This document shows, one piece after another, positions 51,995-60,171 of a stretch of 64,000 bases of DNA. The stretch is from JBHPCZ01 sp042573625. GTDB lineage: Bacteria; Desulfobacterota; Desulfobacteria; Desulfobacterales; UBA11574. Position numbers and translations under genes: made by a program. The stretch lies in NCBI GenBank assembly GCA_042573625.1, contig JBHPCZ010000001.1:30185-94184 (forward strand), given 5' to 3'. Numbering within the stretch: the first letter of the stretch is position 1; each line of letters opens with the position of its first letter. The notes under the pieces were generated by a model. That model was not told the origin of the DNA and searched no databases. It was given only the letters and a program-made list of their open reading frames with translations.

Positions 51995-52198
51995 TCAAAT
52001 TTCTTCCCAGTAGATACAATCTTCCGGACAGTTTTTGATGGCTTCCTCCACTTCGTCTTCAGGATAGACCGGCAGATCAGCGACGACGACAAACCCGGCA
52101 TCCGCGATTCGGAAAACAGACGGCGTCACTTCCACGCATACCCCACAAAGGGTGCAATCACTCAATTCAACGACCGGCACTTTCATATCTCTGGACAA
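51995..52198 (-). CDS. Small single-cluster ferredoxin
   Basis: 67 residues: CTLCGVCVEVTPSVF and a distant NCPEDCIYWEE supply the cluster ligands (CxxCxxC ... C, with Cys pairs), typical of one-cluster [4Fe-4S] ferredoxins of sulfate reducers (fd I/III type). Acidic (many Asp/Glu). The start may be the second Met. Electron carrier, partner unknown; 52 bases upstream of the frameshifted DsrE gene. Confidence 0.85.
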   Translation of the reverse strand: MSRDMKVPVVELSDCTLCGVCVEVTPSVFRIADAGFVVVADLPVYPEDEVEEAIKNCPEDCIYWEEI

Positions 52199-52200
52199 AA

Positions 52201-52355
52201 GGGTTCAAGGATTCAAGGGGTCAAGAGGTCAAGGGTTTAATTCTCAAGAACATGTTTAAATATAGTGATGAAAAAAACAATTACAGGATCAACAGGTTGT
52301 TCAATCCATTTATCCGACTATACTGTTGATCCTGTCTAATACCAAAAGTTGATTT
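52201..52355 (+). repeat. GGGTTCAAGGATTC and GTTGATCCTGTC dispersed repeats
   Basis: 52201-52237 repeats the arm seen at 29655. At about 52285-52297 and 52322-52337, ACAGGATCAACAGG and CTGTTGATCCTGTC form an inverted pair and match the string at about 1682-1698. No gene in this gap. Confidence 0.55.
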
Positions 52356-53540
52356 TTATTCTTTTACTGCCTTACCAATCTTCTGTCCAAGCTCAAAGCA
52401 GGCGTCCTTGCCTTCTTTGTCCGGAACATACTGGATCCTGACCCCCGGATCAATAACATCGAATTTCATCTCTTCGAGCTCTTTGTTGATCAGCTTGACC
52501 GACTCACCGCTCCAGCCATAAGAACCGAATGCCGCACCGATCTTGTTCTTGGGCTTAAGGCCCTTCATGTAAGTCAAAAAATCGGCGACGGTGGGAAACA
52601 ACTGATTGTTGATGGTCGGAGAACCCACCACAATGGCGGCCGCGTCCAGGACTTCCGTCATGATTTCACTGCGGTGCGAATTCCGAATGTTTATCGGCTT
52701 TACCGCGACCCCTTCGTCGGCAATGCCCGAGGCAATCTCGTTGGCCATGGCTTCGGTGCTGTGCCACATGGTATCATAGACAACAACCGCCTTTTTCTCC
52801 GGCGCCTGTTTTGCCCATTTAACGTACGCATTGATGATTTTGCCGGGATCTTTCCGCCAGATAATGCCGTGGTCCGGGCATATCATGTCAATCTCCAGAC
52901 CAAGCTCGGTCACCGTTTCCACCAGGTTGAGAATCAGCGGCGAATACAGCAGGAGAATATTGGCGAAATATTTTTTGGCATGCCGCATAATTTCATCACC
53001 GATTTCATCATCGAAATTTTCATGCCCGGCATAGTGTTGACCGAACCCGTCGCTGGAAAAGAGGATCTTATCCTCCTTCAGGTAGGTAAACATGCTGTCC
53101 GGCCAGTGGAGCATCCGGGTCTCCAGGAAAGTGAGGTTACGGCTGCCCAGGCTCAATTCATCACCGGTTCCAACGGTATGATAATTCCACTTCTGGGAAA
53201 AATGCCGGGAATGGTTTTTCAGACCCATTTTTGAAACGTACAAGGGTTTGTCTTCCCCGATTCTATGCATCACTCTCGGCAGGCCGCCGGAATGGTCCAT
53301 CTCTGTATGGTTGCTGATAACACAGTCGATTTTTTTGGGGTCGATAATTTTAGATATGTTATCGATGAGTTGATCCGCAAACTCCTTCTTGACGGTGTCG
53401 ATAAGGACGTTTTTCTCTCCCACAATTAAAAAAGCATTGTAACTGGTGCCCTGAAGTGTGGAATACCCGTGAAAATCTCGGATATTCCAGTCTTTGACCC
53501 CAACGCCATAAACATCTTTTGCGATTTCTACCGGTTTCAT
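52356..53540 (-). CDS. roo: FprA/Roo-type flavodiiron protein (rubredoxin:oxygen oxidoreductase)
   Basis: 394 residues. The N-terminal beta-lactamase-like domain has the diiron ligands SNHTEMDHSG and CPDHG; the C-terminal flavodoxin domain has VVVYDTMWHSTEAMANEI, GSPTINNQ and FGSYGWSGES. It reduces O2 to water (or NO to N2O) in the cytoplasm with electrons from rubredoxin, whose gene lies 15 bases upstream in the same direction. Normal length. Confidence 0.95.
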   Translation of the reverse strand: MKPVEIAKDVYGVGVKDWNIRDFHGYSTLQGTSYNAFLIVGEKNVLIDTVKKEFADQLIDNISKIIDPKKIDCVISNHTEMDHSGGLPRVMHRIGEDKPLYVSKMGLKNHSRHFSQKWNYHTVGTGDELSLGSRNLTFLETRMLHWPDSMFTYLKEDKILFSSDGFGQHYAGHENFDDEIGDEIMRHAKKYFANILLLYSPLILNLVETVTELGLEIDMICPDHGIIWRKDPGKIINAYVKWAKQAPEKKAVVVYDTMWHSTEAMANEIASGIADEGVAVKPINIRNSHRSEIMTEVLDAAAIVVGSPTINNQLFPTVADFLTYMKGLKPKNKIGAAFGSYGWSGESVKLINKELEEMKFDVIDPGVRIQYVPDKEGKDACFELGQKIGKAVKE

Positions 53541-53555
53541 AAACTTTTCCTTTTA

Positions 53556-53714
53556 TTATTCTTTCTCAAAATCATCCTTTGAAGCGCCGCATACCGGACA
53601 TTCCCAGTCATCAGGCACATCTTCCCATTTGGTGCCGGCATCGACACCATTGTCCGGATCACCCTGTGCAGGATCGTAGACGTAACCACAGATCGAACAA
53701 ACGTATTTGGCCAT
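53556..53714 (-). CDS. rub: Rubredoxin
   Basis: 52 residues: [15 protein letters not shown], then [20 protein letters not shown]. The two C-x2-C-G knuckles hold one iron. AAGGAGGTTAAAAA precedes the ATG. It is the electron donor to the flavodiiron protein encoded next. Confidence 0.97.
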   Translation of the reverse strand: MAKYVCSICGYVYDPAQGDPDNGVDAGTKWEDVPDDWECPVCGASKDDFEKE

Positions 53715-53775
53715 TTTTTAACCTCCTTTAGTTTTGTTTTTTAAAGTTTCTGTATTTAAGAAAAAAAACCGATAT

Positions 53776-54747
53776 CTATATACTGCTTGTGAGATCTTTG
53801 ACTCGATTTTCGATTTCATTCCGAACTTCGCGCATAACATCGATGGGTTTGCCGGCAGGATCCGGCAGATCCCAGTCCCGCCTTTCCGTGCCCGGCACAA
53901 ATGGGCATGCTTCTCCACAGCCCATGGTAATAATCATGTCCGGCTGTGAAGCTGAAATCGTCTCATCAAGGGATCGGGTCCCGCGAAATGCCATGTCTAT
54001 TCCCTTTTCCTGCATGACTTCGACCATGTCTGAATTTATCGTGTCCGCCGGTTCGCTGCCTGCGCATGAGGCGTCAATTTTATCTCCCGCGAGATATCGG
54101 GTAAACGCCGCCGCCATCTGGCTTCGACAGGCATTTTCCCGGCACGCGAACAGGATTTTTTTTCTTCCCTTCAGAGGTGACAACAGACCGGAAACCGATC
54201 TTTTTACATCCGCAAGCACCGTTGGATGTACTTCCATGTCTCCGGGGTGCTCGATCTTCCAATATGTGAGTCCGCCCTCATATTTGGCTGATAATGCGTC
54301 ATAGAAATATTTCATGGTCAGATGCGTACCTTCGAAAAGGTTTTTGCCTCTGGTAGCCCCGAGGGACAGCAGAAATCCCCGCCGTGTTTTGCTTCCGGGA
54401 TCATCAAGGTTCAGCCGGTATCTTCGGGACCAGAGGGTTTGGCTCCTGTCAATCAGCATCTTGAACTGGGCCGTAACATTATAAAAATATATGGGCGAAG
54501 CCGAAACGACCACGTCCGCCTCGCGAAGCAGGGGGTAGATCTCAAGGGCCATATCGTCGTCTTTCGTAACGCAGTACCCTTTCTTTTCACAGGAACCGCA
54601 TCCGATGCACGGGGCGATCTTTTTTTTCGTTGCATCAAGGACAAGGGTTCGAGCCCCCAGTTTTCCGGCCTCCTTCATGAATTCTGTGAGGAGCCAGTTC
54701 GTGTTTCCCTTTTTCCGCGGACTTCCCTGTAATCCGAGTACCAGCAT
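53776..54747 (-). CDS. Fusion of NADPH-dependent FMN reductase-like flavoprotein and ArsC/LMW-phosphatase domain
   Basis: 323 residues. Residues 1-185: iron-sulfur flavoprotein/FMN reductase fold (GLQGSPRKKGNTNWLL, CIGCGSCEKKGYC, ASPIYFYNVTAQFKMLIDR). Residues 197-323: thioredoxin-type arsenate reductase/low-molecular-weight phosphatase fold with P-loop ACRENACRSQMA and the later cysteine in GCGEACPF plus WDLPDPAGK. The linker contains VKRSVSGLLSPLKG. It may couple flavin reduction to arsenate detoxification, but that is inference. Confidence 0.88.
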   Translation of the reverse strand: MLVLGLQGSPRKKGNTNWLLTEFMKEAGKLGARTLVLDATKKKIAPCIGCGSCEKKGYCVTKDDDMALEIYPLLREADVVVSASPIYFYNVTAQFKMLIDRSQTLWSRRYRLNLDDPGSKTRRGFLLSLGATRGKNLFEGTHLTMKYFYDALSAKYEGGLTYWKIEHPGDMEVHPTVLADVKRSVSGLLSPLKGRKKILFACRENACRSQMAAAFTRYLAGDKIDASCAGSEPADTINSDMVEVMQEKGIDMAFRGTRSLDETISASQPDMIITMGCGEACPFVPGTERRDWDLPDPAGKPIDVMREVRNEIENRVKDLTSSI

Positions 54748-54760
54748 AATGAAAGTGTCC

Positions 54761-55108
54761 TTACTTGACGTGGCACGCTTTGCAGGTCGTGGGACCTGAC
54801 GTATTTCCGGCTTTTTTCTCCGCCTTGTGACAATTGACGCACAGCTTGTTCATCACCTGCTTCTTTTTAAGTTTATCCTGTGCTTTTAGTTCGTCGATGG
54901 CCCCCGGTGACTGTGGAAAAGTGTCGTGACAAATCTTGCAGTCCTTGAGGGTTTCCTGGTGCCGTTGATGAGGAAACGAAACCTTTCCGCTGGTGCCGCC
55001 GTTAAGCGCAATATCCGTCGCGCCCTTATCCTGATTTGCAGCAGCCAACGCAGCGGCAAATACCATTCCAAAAATAACCAGCAATACGATTGTTTTTGAT
55101 TTCACCAT
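54761..55108 (-). CDS. Cytochrome c3-family protein with three heme-binding motifs
   Basis: 115 residues with a signal peptide (about 1-23, VLLVIFGMVFAAALAAA). Three CxxCH motifs (CKICH, CVNCH, CKACH) and extra histidines (FPHQRHQETL) as sixth ligands, the three-heme cytochrome c7/c3 class of periplasmic electron carriers in Desulfobacterota. Thirteen bases upstream of the flavoprotein-ArsC gene. GGAGATGAATGGTGAA near the start. Confidence 0.92.
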   Translation of the reverse strand: MVKSKTIVLLVIFGMVFAAALAAANQDKGATDIALNGGTSGKVSFPHQRHQETLKDCKICHDTFPQSPGAIDELKAQDKLKKKQVMNKLCVNCHKAEKKAGNTSGPTTCKACHVK

Positions 55109-55133
55109 TCATCTCCTGTGGTCATTTTGTGTA

Positions 55134-55275
55134 GAACCTATCTCAAAAATAAGATTAGGGTTCAGGGCAAGGCGCGAAACAGTCGAAAAAGCGGAGCATA
55201 CACGTAGTATGTGAGCATTTTGAACCGTTTCGCAACACCGCCATGGGCACTTAGATTGCTTTTGAGATAGGTTCT
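55134..55275 (+). repeat. MITE-like element with AGAACCTATCTCAAAA ends
   Basis: 142 bp with perfect 16-bp inverted ends, AGAACCTATCTCAAAA and TTTTGAGATAGGTTCT. The interior (GCAAGGCGCGAAACAGTCG) contains a further palindrome around CACGTAGTATGTGAGC. No ORF. The adjacent stretch to 55472 contains CCCTGCAG-CAAT-CTGCAGGG (55402-55421), similar to the stem at 11016-11035. Confidence 0.8.
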
Positions 55276-55472
55276 AATCTCATGCTTTGGTTTAGGGTCT
55301 ATGCCAACTCTTTTTTATCAACTTAGAATAGAAGTGGTTTGCTATCACCCGGTTTTCTCATAAAGAATTTATTTTTTAAATGATAAGATACAATGCCCCC
55401 CCTGCAGCAATCTGCAGGGTACGCCGCAACTATCCTATTAGACAACTCATTCAGGGCTATTAAAATGTCAGA

Positions 55473-55661
55473 TCAAGCCTCTCCATCCAGGGAACACTGC
55501 GTGAAGTCAATTTCCTTTCCGCAACCGTCACACTTATGCGACCTGTCAAATTCGTCTGAAAAAATCTCTTTTTCCTGGCCGCAGCTGGGGCATTTGCAGT
55601 TAAACGATTTAAGATGTTTAAAATTTGCGAAACCGGGACAATGTTTTGGTGTTGTCATCAT
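55473..55661 (-). CDS. Small double zinc-ribbon protein
   Basis: 62 residues from ATG 55661 (MMTTPKHCPGF, behind AAGGGGGAA; the frame continues upstream without a ribosome site). Cysteine pairs CKCPSCGQEKEIF and HKCDGCGKEIDF bind metal. A conserved-looking unknown of redox gene neighbourhoods in sulfate reducers. Confidence 0.65.
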   Translation of the reverse strand: MMTTPKHCPGFANFKHLKSFNCKCPSCGQEKEIFSDEFDRSHKCDGCGKEIDFTQCSLDGEA

Positions 55662-55718
55662 TTCCCCCTTTAAGATGAGCAGATCATGAGTCATGCGTTG
55701 ATATGTTGGTTTTCAATC

Positions 55719-56156
55719 TCAGCTACCTAACTTGTCTGCAATTTCAAGGCCATAGCTCTGGGCCATCTGAACCGCACCCTCGAGAGAGCTTGACTTCAGC
55801 CTCAAGGGACCGCTGACCATGTCCATATTAAAAATGTTTTTCATGGTATTGAAAATACGGTCCGGCGCTTCACCGCTCCATCCGAACGCACCGAATGCAC
55901 CGCCGACTTTTCCCTCAAGGGCTGCTTTTTCGGCCAGAAAAAGCATCTGCTTCATGGCCTGGATCATATCTCCGTGATATGTGGCTGATCCAAAAAGCAG
56001 AGCATCGTAGCCCTGCAGATCCGTTTCCGTTTTTATGACATTGATCTTTAAAACGGTTGCCTCGTGACCGGCAACCCGGATGCCTTCCGCGATCAGATTG
56101 CCGATCCGCAGGGTCTCTCCGGTTCGAGTTGCACATACAATTAGGGCTTTAGCCAT
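55719..56156 (-). CDS. Flavodoxin
   Basis: 145 residues. FMN phosphate loop ATRTGETLRIGNLIAEG, then GSATYHGDM and GAFGAFGWSGEAP. Soluble one- or two-electron carrier. The phosphate loop differs from the classical GTGNT form, so it is closer to the short flavodoxin-like domain of flavodiiron proteins. It sits between rubredoxin-like genes in the oxygen-stress block. Confidence 0.9.
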   Translation of the reverse strand: MAKALIVCATRTGETLRIGNLIAEGIRVAGHEATVLKINVIKTETDLQGYDALLFGSATYHGDMIQAMKQMLFLAEKAALEGKVGGAFGAFGWSGEAPDRIFNTMKNIFNMDMVSGPLRLKSSSLEGAVQMAQSYGLEIADKLGS

Positions 56157-56168
56157 TTTACGTTCTCC

Positions 56169-56321
56169 TCATATCCTATCATCCGTTCCACCCGGTGGGC
56201 AATCCGGCGTATAACAGGTGGTGTCGACAAATTCGCACTTCTCCTTACAGGAAGGGCACTGATCCGGTGGTGAATCCGCTTCCATGGCATATCCGCAATT
56301 TGAACATTTCCAACTGGGCAT
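56169..56321 (-). CDS. Rubredoxin-like small protein
   Basis: 50 residues, WKCSNCGYAMEADSPPDQCPSCKEKCEFV followed by DTTCYTPDCPPGG. The first four cysteines form a rubrerythrin-type rubredoxin knuckle; three extra cysteines (TTCYTPDCPP and EKC) may bind a second metal. AGGAGGTGATCAT precedes the ATG. Confidence 0.85.
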   Translation of the reverse strand: MPSWKCSNCGYAMEADSPPDQCPSCKEKCEFVDTTCYTPDCPPGGTDDRI

Positions 56322-56351
56322 ATGATCACCTCCTTTTACTTTTTTGGACTA

Positions 56352-56528
56352 CTATTCCTCTTTCTCAAGGCTTCCCTTATGTTCGGTAGCGCATAGAGGG
56401 CAGAGGACATCAATCTCGTTTTCATCACCAATAAATTTTTCCTTTAACATCTCAGGACTCAAATGGCTGACGGTTCCACAGGCACAATGAGGACACTCAG
56501 CCCTTACTTTATACTTTTTTTCCGACAT
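56352..56528 (-). CDS. Small zinc-ribbon-like protein
   Basis: 58 residues: KVRAECPHCACGTVSHL and VLCPLCATEHKGSLEKEE. Cysteine pairs CPHCAC and CPLC look like a metal knuckle. GGAGATGCTCC before the ATG. Lies between desulfoferrodoxin and the rubredoxin-like gene, all in one direction; unknown function. Confidence 0.7.
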   Translation of the reverse strand: MSEKKYKVRAECPHCACGTVSHLSPEMLKEKFIGDENEIDVLCPLCATEHKGSLEKEE

Positions 56529-56561
56529 GGAGCATCTCCTTTCTTTTGCCTTTACATCAAT

Positions 56562-56936
56562 TTATGCCTTCCACAGGCCATGAAGGTTGCAGTATTCACG
56601 GGCCGAGATCTGGTCTGCTTCCACGTCGAACGTTGCCTCAGGCGCCTCTCCGGGGTTAAGAAACTGGCGGTAAGCCTTGCCGTCCGCGATAATTTCAACC
56701 CATTCGATCCAGTGTTTCTCTTCCATGGGATGGGCAACCGCTCCCACCTTGACTTTTACGCCGCCTTCGACTTTTTCAATTACCGGCACATGCTTCTCCT
56801 TGGCCGCATCCACCGTGTTTTCGACAAGTTTTTTCATCGGTTGGCCACAGCACACCAATTCTCCTCCGCCACCGTGAAGTACTTCAACGATATGTCCGCA
56901 AATGTCGCATTTGTACACTTCAAGTCTCTCAGCCAT
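56562..56936 (-). CDS. dfx: Desulfoferrodoxin (class II superoxide reductase)
   Basis: 124 residues. The N-terminal desulforedoxin domain (CDICGH ... LVCCGQPM, Cys10, 13, 29 and 30) binds one iron; the C-terminal neelaredoxin domain has the site ligands in [23 protein letters not shown] and [10 protein letters not shown]. It reduces superoxide to peroxide in the cytoplasm. AAAAGGAGGAGACAAAA precedes the ATG. It lies in the rubrerythrin/flavodiiron block. Confidence 0.97.
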   Translation of the reverse strand: MAERLEVYKCDICGHIVEVLHGGGGELVCCGQPMKKLVENTVDAAKEKHVPVIEKVEGGVKVKVGAVAHPMEEKHWIEWVEIIADGKAYRQFLNPGEAPEATFDVEADQISAREYCNLHGLWKA

Positions 56937-57012
56937 TTTTGTCTCCTCCTTTTAAAATAAATGGGACACGAAAGTTTTTATCGATGCATACAGATAATTT
57001 TTATCAAAAGTG

Positions 57013-57048
57013 GTTTCAAAACCTCAGCCGAACGGGAGGTTTTGAAAC
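57013..57048 (+). repeat. Perfect 13-bp hairpin related to the 17.6 kb palindrome
   Basis: GTTTCAAAACCTC, ten bases, GAGGTTTTGAAAC, between rubrerythrin and desulfoferrodoxin. Its arm matches the outer arm at 17646. No T tract follows on the gene strand, so it is read as a repeat rather than a terminator. Confidence 0.65.
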
Positions 57049-57099
57049 TGTTTCTATATATCTACATCATCTGTATGCACCATCTATGCCCCCAATAAA

Positions 57100-57675
57100 T
57101 TACCAGTTCTCTCCAAGCAGCTCAAAATGAGCCTGCGCGTGAGCACATGCCGGACACTCTTCCGGTGCCTCATTTCCTTCATGCAGATAACCGCAGTTGC
57201 GGCAACGCCAAGTAACCGTTTCATCCCGCTTGAAAACACAACCGGCTTCGATATTGGCCGCAAGATCGACATACCTTTTTTCGTGCTGTTTTTCGGCAAC
57301 CGCAATCGCTTCAAAGACTTCGGCAATGTCATTAAATCCTTCTTCACGAGCGGTATTTGCGAATTCAGGATACATTTCGGTATGCTCATGATGTTCTCCG
57401 GCAGCGGCATCCTTCAAGTTTTCAAGCGTCGTTCCGACCACACCCGCCGGAAATGCAGCAGAGATCTCAACTTCTCCTCCTTCTAAAAATTTGAAAAGCC
57501 GCTTGGCATGTTCCTTTTCCTGATCGGCAGTTTCAGTAAAAATATCTGCCATCTGAACATAACCTTCTTTTTTAGCCTGGCTGGCAAAATAAGTGTAGCG
57601 ATTGCGTGCCTGAGATTCGCCAGCAAATGCGGTCAAAAGATTTTTTTCTGTTTGCGTTCCTTTTAAGACGGCCAT
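57100..57675 (-). CDS. rbr: Rubrerythrin
   Basis: 191 residues. The N-terminal four-helix bundle has the diiron glutamates in LLTAFAGESQARNRY, ETADQEKEHAKR, HHEHTEMYPEFANTAREEGF and AEKQHEKRY. The C-terminal rubredoxin domain is CRNCGYLHEGNEAPEECPACAH. It reduces hydrogen peroxide. GGAGGATAAGC precedes the ATG. The first gene of the minus-strand redox block. Confidence 0.96.
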   Translation of the reverse strand: MAVLKGTQTEKNLLTAFAGESQARNRYTYFASQAKKEGYVQMADIFTETADQEKEHAKRLFKFLEGGEVEISAAFPAGVVGTTLENLKDAAAGEHHEHTEMYPEFANTAREEGFNDIAEVFEAIAVAEKQHEKRYVDLAANIEAGCVFKRDETVTWRCRNCGYLHEGNEAPEECPACAHAQAHFELLGENW

Positions 57676-57765
57676 GCTTATCCTCCTGTTTTATCCTTTC
57701 GTTAAGTTGATCCCGCAGCCTATGCTGCGGTAGTTCTGTAAAATCGTAATACGATTTTATTGTGT

Positions 57766-58002
57766 TTATCGTCTGGAGCCATCACAATTATTTTCAGGGC
57801 CATCTTTCCACCAGCCCTTTTTTACATGGTTCTTCTTTTCCTCTTCGGCAAGTTTTTTTACTTTATAGGCAGAATCACGCAACACGCCGTAAAGAATGCC
57901 GCAACCGGTATCTTCCCGTTCAATGTCGCCCTTGTCTGCGATTTCTATCATGTCTCTGACGAGCTCAAGGGTTGATTGGATATTACGGTCACAAGGTTTC
58001 AA
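57766..58002 (-). CDS. Conserved-looking small protein, unknown function
   Basis: 78 residues from TTG 58002 (KPCDRNIQSTLELVRDMIEIA, then GDIEREDTGCGILYGVLRDSAYKVKKLAE and a basic KGWWKDG tail). Helical, with one conserved-looking DTGCG. No recognised family; 90 bases upstream of rubrerythrin, with a CCGCAGC-CTAT-GCTGCGG hairpin (57713-57730) between them. Confidence 0.55.
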   Translation of the reverse strand: MKPCDRNIQSTLELVRDMIEIADKGDIEREDTGCGILYGVLRDSAYKVKKLAEEEKKNHVKKGWWKDGPENNCDGSRR

Positions 58003-58513
58003 TTATTATATACTCCGGATAAATCAATGTTTGATTGTTAATGTTTTAGTTTTTCCAATTGCTCGGATATTTGGGAATAAGATGCTATGGATCTTAGGTT
58101 GCCTGTATAGAAATTCAATTTTCGTGCCATGTGGGGAATGTTTAGCTAAATTTTTAGATAAGTATATGATATCAATATGTTGCTTTAGACCTTCTATTAT
58201 ATTGTAGTAGGAAAATCTAAGGGTAATGAGACGCACGAAGGATATGGAAATAATTTTACCCTAATCAAGCGCAAACAAAAAGAGCAACGTTGGATAATAT
58301 TGGAATTGCGCTACATTTTAATTTTATTTGGAGTTTGGCATCTTTTGTATCAGAAAACAGGAAATTTATGACCGGAAAGCTCCGCCCTATATACGGGGAG
58401 CTTTAATAAAACGGGCGGCAGTTATCTATATATCGTCTCATGATCTTTCATGATACATAACTGTATCATGAAACAAGCCTTGAAGATTTTTTATCATTGC
58501 TCTGATTATCGAA
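58003..58513 (+). other. AT-rich gap with strong palindrome
   Basis: Contains AAAGCTCC ... GGAGCTTT (58376-58404) and a perfect 12-bp palindrome TTTCATGATACA-TAAC-TGTATCATGAAA (58446-58473) 40 bases beyond the peroxiredoxin stop. The only ORF of size (58024-58236 minus) is AT-rich, without a ribosome site, and is not called. Confidence 0.5.
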
Positions 58514-59116
58514 TCATTTACTGTTCAGTTTCTCCAGTTCTGTCACCAAAATCTTCAGGTCGGGTCTTTTATTGATATCCTCTACATGGGCAAATCTGAG
58601 GATACCTTTTTTATCTATGACAAACAGCGCCCTTTCAGAAACCCCGTCAGAACGAAGGACACCGAAAGCTTCCGCCACCTTGCCATGGGGCCAGAAATCC
58701 GAAAGAACAGGAAACCACAGCTTTCCCATCTGATTGGTCCAGGCAAAGAGCGTTGGAATATTATCGACTGTAATTCCGAGAAGTATTGCATCGTTTTCTT
58801 GAAAAATCCGCTCCGCAATATTATACCCCGGCCACTGGTCAGAGCAAACCGGAGTCCAGGCAGCGGGGACGAACGATATGACAACATTCTTTTCGCCTCT
58901 GAATTGACTCAGTGAAATCTTTTCCCCTGATAAAGACGGAAGAATAAAATCCGGCGCTTTCTCACCCACCTTGACTTTCAGGATGCTGTCCATCGGCTTT
59001 AATGTTCCCGGATTGTAAATGTTGTTCTTGAACGCCTCGGACCTTCCGAATGCGTGACTGCTCACAAAGAACACGGCCATTAGCAGGACGATTTGCATTT
59101 TAAGATACTTGCTCAT
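58514..59116 (-). CDS. Exported peroxiredoxin (AhpC/TSA type)
   Basis: 200 residues. The signal peptide (MQIVLLMAVFFVSSHAFG) directs it to the periplasm. The peroxiredoxin core has FVPAAWTPVCSDQWPG with the peroxidatic cysteine in the TPVC motif, ITVDNIPTLFAW and FPVLSDFWPHG, plus ERALFVIDKKGILRF. No resolving cysteine is obvious. AAAGGAGGTTTTCGTT before the ATG. Probably cotranscribed with the thioredoxin-like gene upstream. Confidence 0.9.
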   Translation of the reverse strand: MSKYLKMQIVLLMAVFFVSSHAFGRSEAFKNNIYNPGTLKPMDSILKVKVGEKAPDFILPSLSGEKISLSQFRGEKNVVISFVPAAWTPVCSDQWPGYNIAERIFQENDAILLGITVDNIPTLFAWTNQMGKLWFPVLSDFWPHGKVAEAFGVLRSDGVSERALFVIDKKGILRFAHVEDINKRPDLKILVTELEKLNSK

Positions 59117-59134
59117 AACGAAAACCTCCTTTTT

Positions 59135-59713
59135 TTATAACCCGGAAAGTTTAACAATTAGGCTCAGGAATTCATCTGCATTCTTTATGGTACCGAGTTT
59201 TGAATAAATAACCTTGTGCGTTCCATCTGCGTTGATTTTAATGCCGACAAAATAAGGAGTCCTGACTTCTCCCATGATTTTGTGGACGGCAAAATCGACA
59301 TCAGAAAAAAGTGGAAATTTGACGTCATAGGTCTTTCTGAAGAAATCGATTTCAAATACGGAGTTTCCGACACCAATGCCAATCAGCTTTACTTTACCTT
59401 TCAGGTCCTCGGTACTTTCTATCTTCTGAAACAATTGGTTGACTATCGGCGCTTCTTTCTGACAGAAAGGGCAGTACATGCTATAGATTTCAAAAATGAC
59501 GACTTTCCCTTTTATCTCAGGTATTTTAAAGGTGCCTTCACCCGTCAGCCCAAGATATTTCTGATGTTCAGGTTCTTTGGGAACATTAAGGATTATCTCC
59601 GGCAAAATGCTCCCGACTTCAGGCGGCTTAACCTCTGCAACAGCAGGGCAGGTGAATAACAATTGGAAAATTAAAAAACCGGTTGAAATACAATACAAAA
59701 GAACTTTCTTCAT
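59135..59713 (-). CDS. Exported thioredoxin-like protein (TlpA/ResA type)
   Basis: 192 residues from ATG 59713, behind GGAGGTACCGCC; the frame extends to 59752 but that would precede the signal peptide (MKKVLLYCISTGFLIFQLLFTCPAVAE region, residues 1-27). The redox site is FEIYSMYCPFCQKEAP, followed by LIGIGVGNSVFEIDFFRK and RTPYFVGIK with the cis-proline. May reduce the exported peroxiredoxin encoded 18 bases downstream (inference). Confidence 0.88.
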   Translation of the reverse strand: MKKVLLYCISTGFLIFQLLFTCPAVAEVKPPEVGSILPEIILNVPKEPEHQKYLGLTGEGTFKIPEIKGKVVIFEIYSMYCPFCQKEAPIVNQLFQKIESTEDLKGKVKLIGIGVGNSVFEIDFFRKTYDVKFPLFSDVDFAVHKIMGEVRTPYFVGIKINADGTHKVIYSKLGTIKNADEFLSLIVKLSGL

Positions 59714-60171
59714 GGCGGTACCTCCTCTCAACTCTCTTATCAAAGACTTCAAGTTTCGTGCCAGATGCTAATAAATGAAGGGGAAAAACCAAAAATCAAT
59801 TGAATTTGGAATGTTAAAAATGCATGCGGTTGAAAGCATATTTAAAATCGGCTTAAAAATGAGCCACTTATCATCAGGCATGTCCAATGCATTGCGACGA
59901 GTGATTGCTGGCGTATAGAGACGAGACAGGCGGAGGCGTTTAAATTGCAATGAATTGTGCGTGGAGCCAACTTTGAAACTCGCCCCATGTTTGGCCATTG
60001 ATACACAAATGTATCCTAAAGCAAGCGGGTGCGCATCACTGCACCCGGAAAAAGTGGTGTGGAAACCATTACAGGTCTGTGGTCTGGCATGGTTATTGTA
60101 TTAAAGTATTGCATTCAATTAAGAAAAAGGCAAGACTTAACAATATAATCCAGATAGATAAAGAGAGAACA
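59714..60171 (+). other. Intergenic region with one hairpin
   Basis: A CGGGTGC ... GCACCCG hairpin (60026-60047) recalls the stem at 44250. TGGCAT-N5-TTGT at 60085-60099 is a weak sigma54-like string without the conserved final C. No gene is supported; the open frame upstream of 60172 lacks a ribosome site. Confidence 0.45.

Noticed and set aside
58024..58236. 70-codon minus-strand ORF in an AT-rich gap
   Set aside because: No ribosome site and low-complexity AT-driven composition.
60085..60099. sigma54-like string TGGCAT-N5-TTGT before the VOC gene
   Set aside because: The invariant C of the -12 GC is missing and no enhancer-like dyads are nearby.
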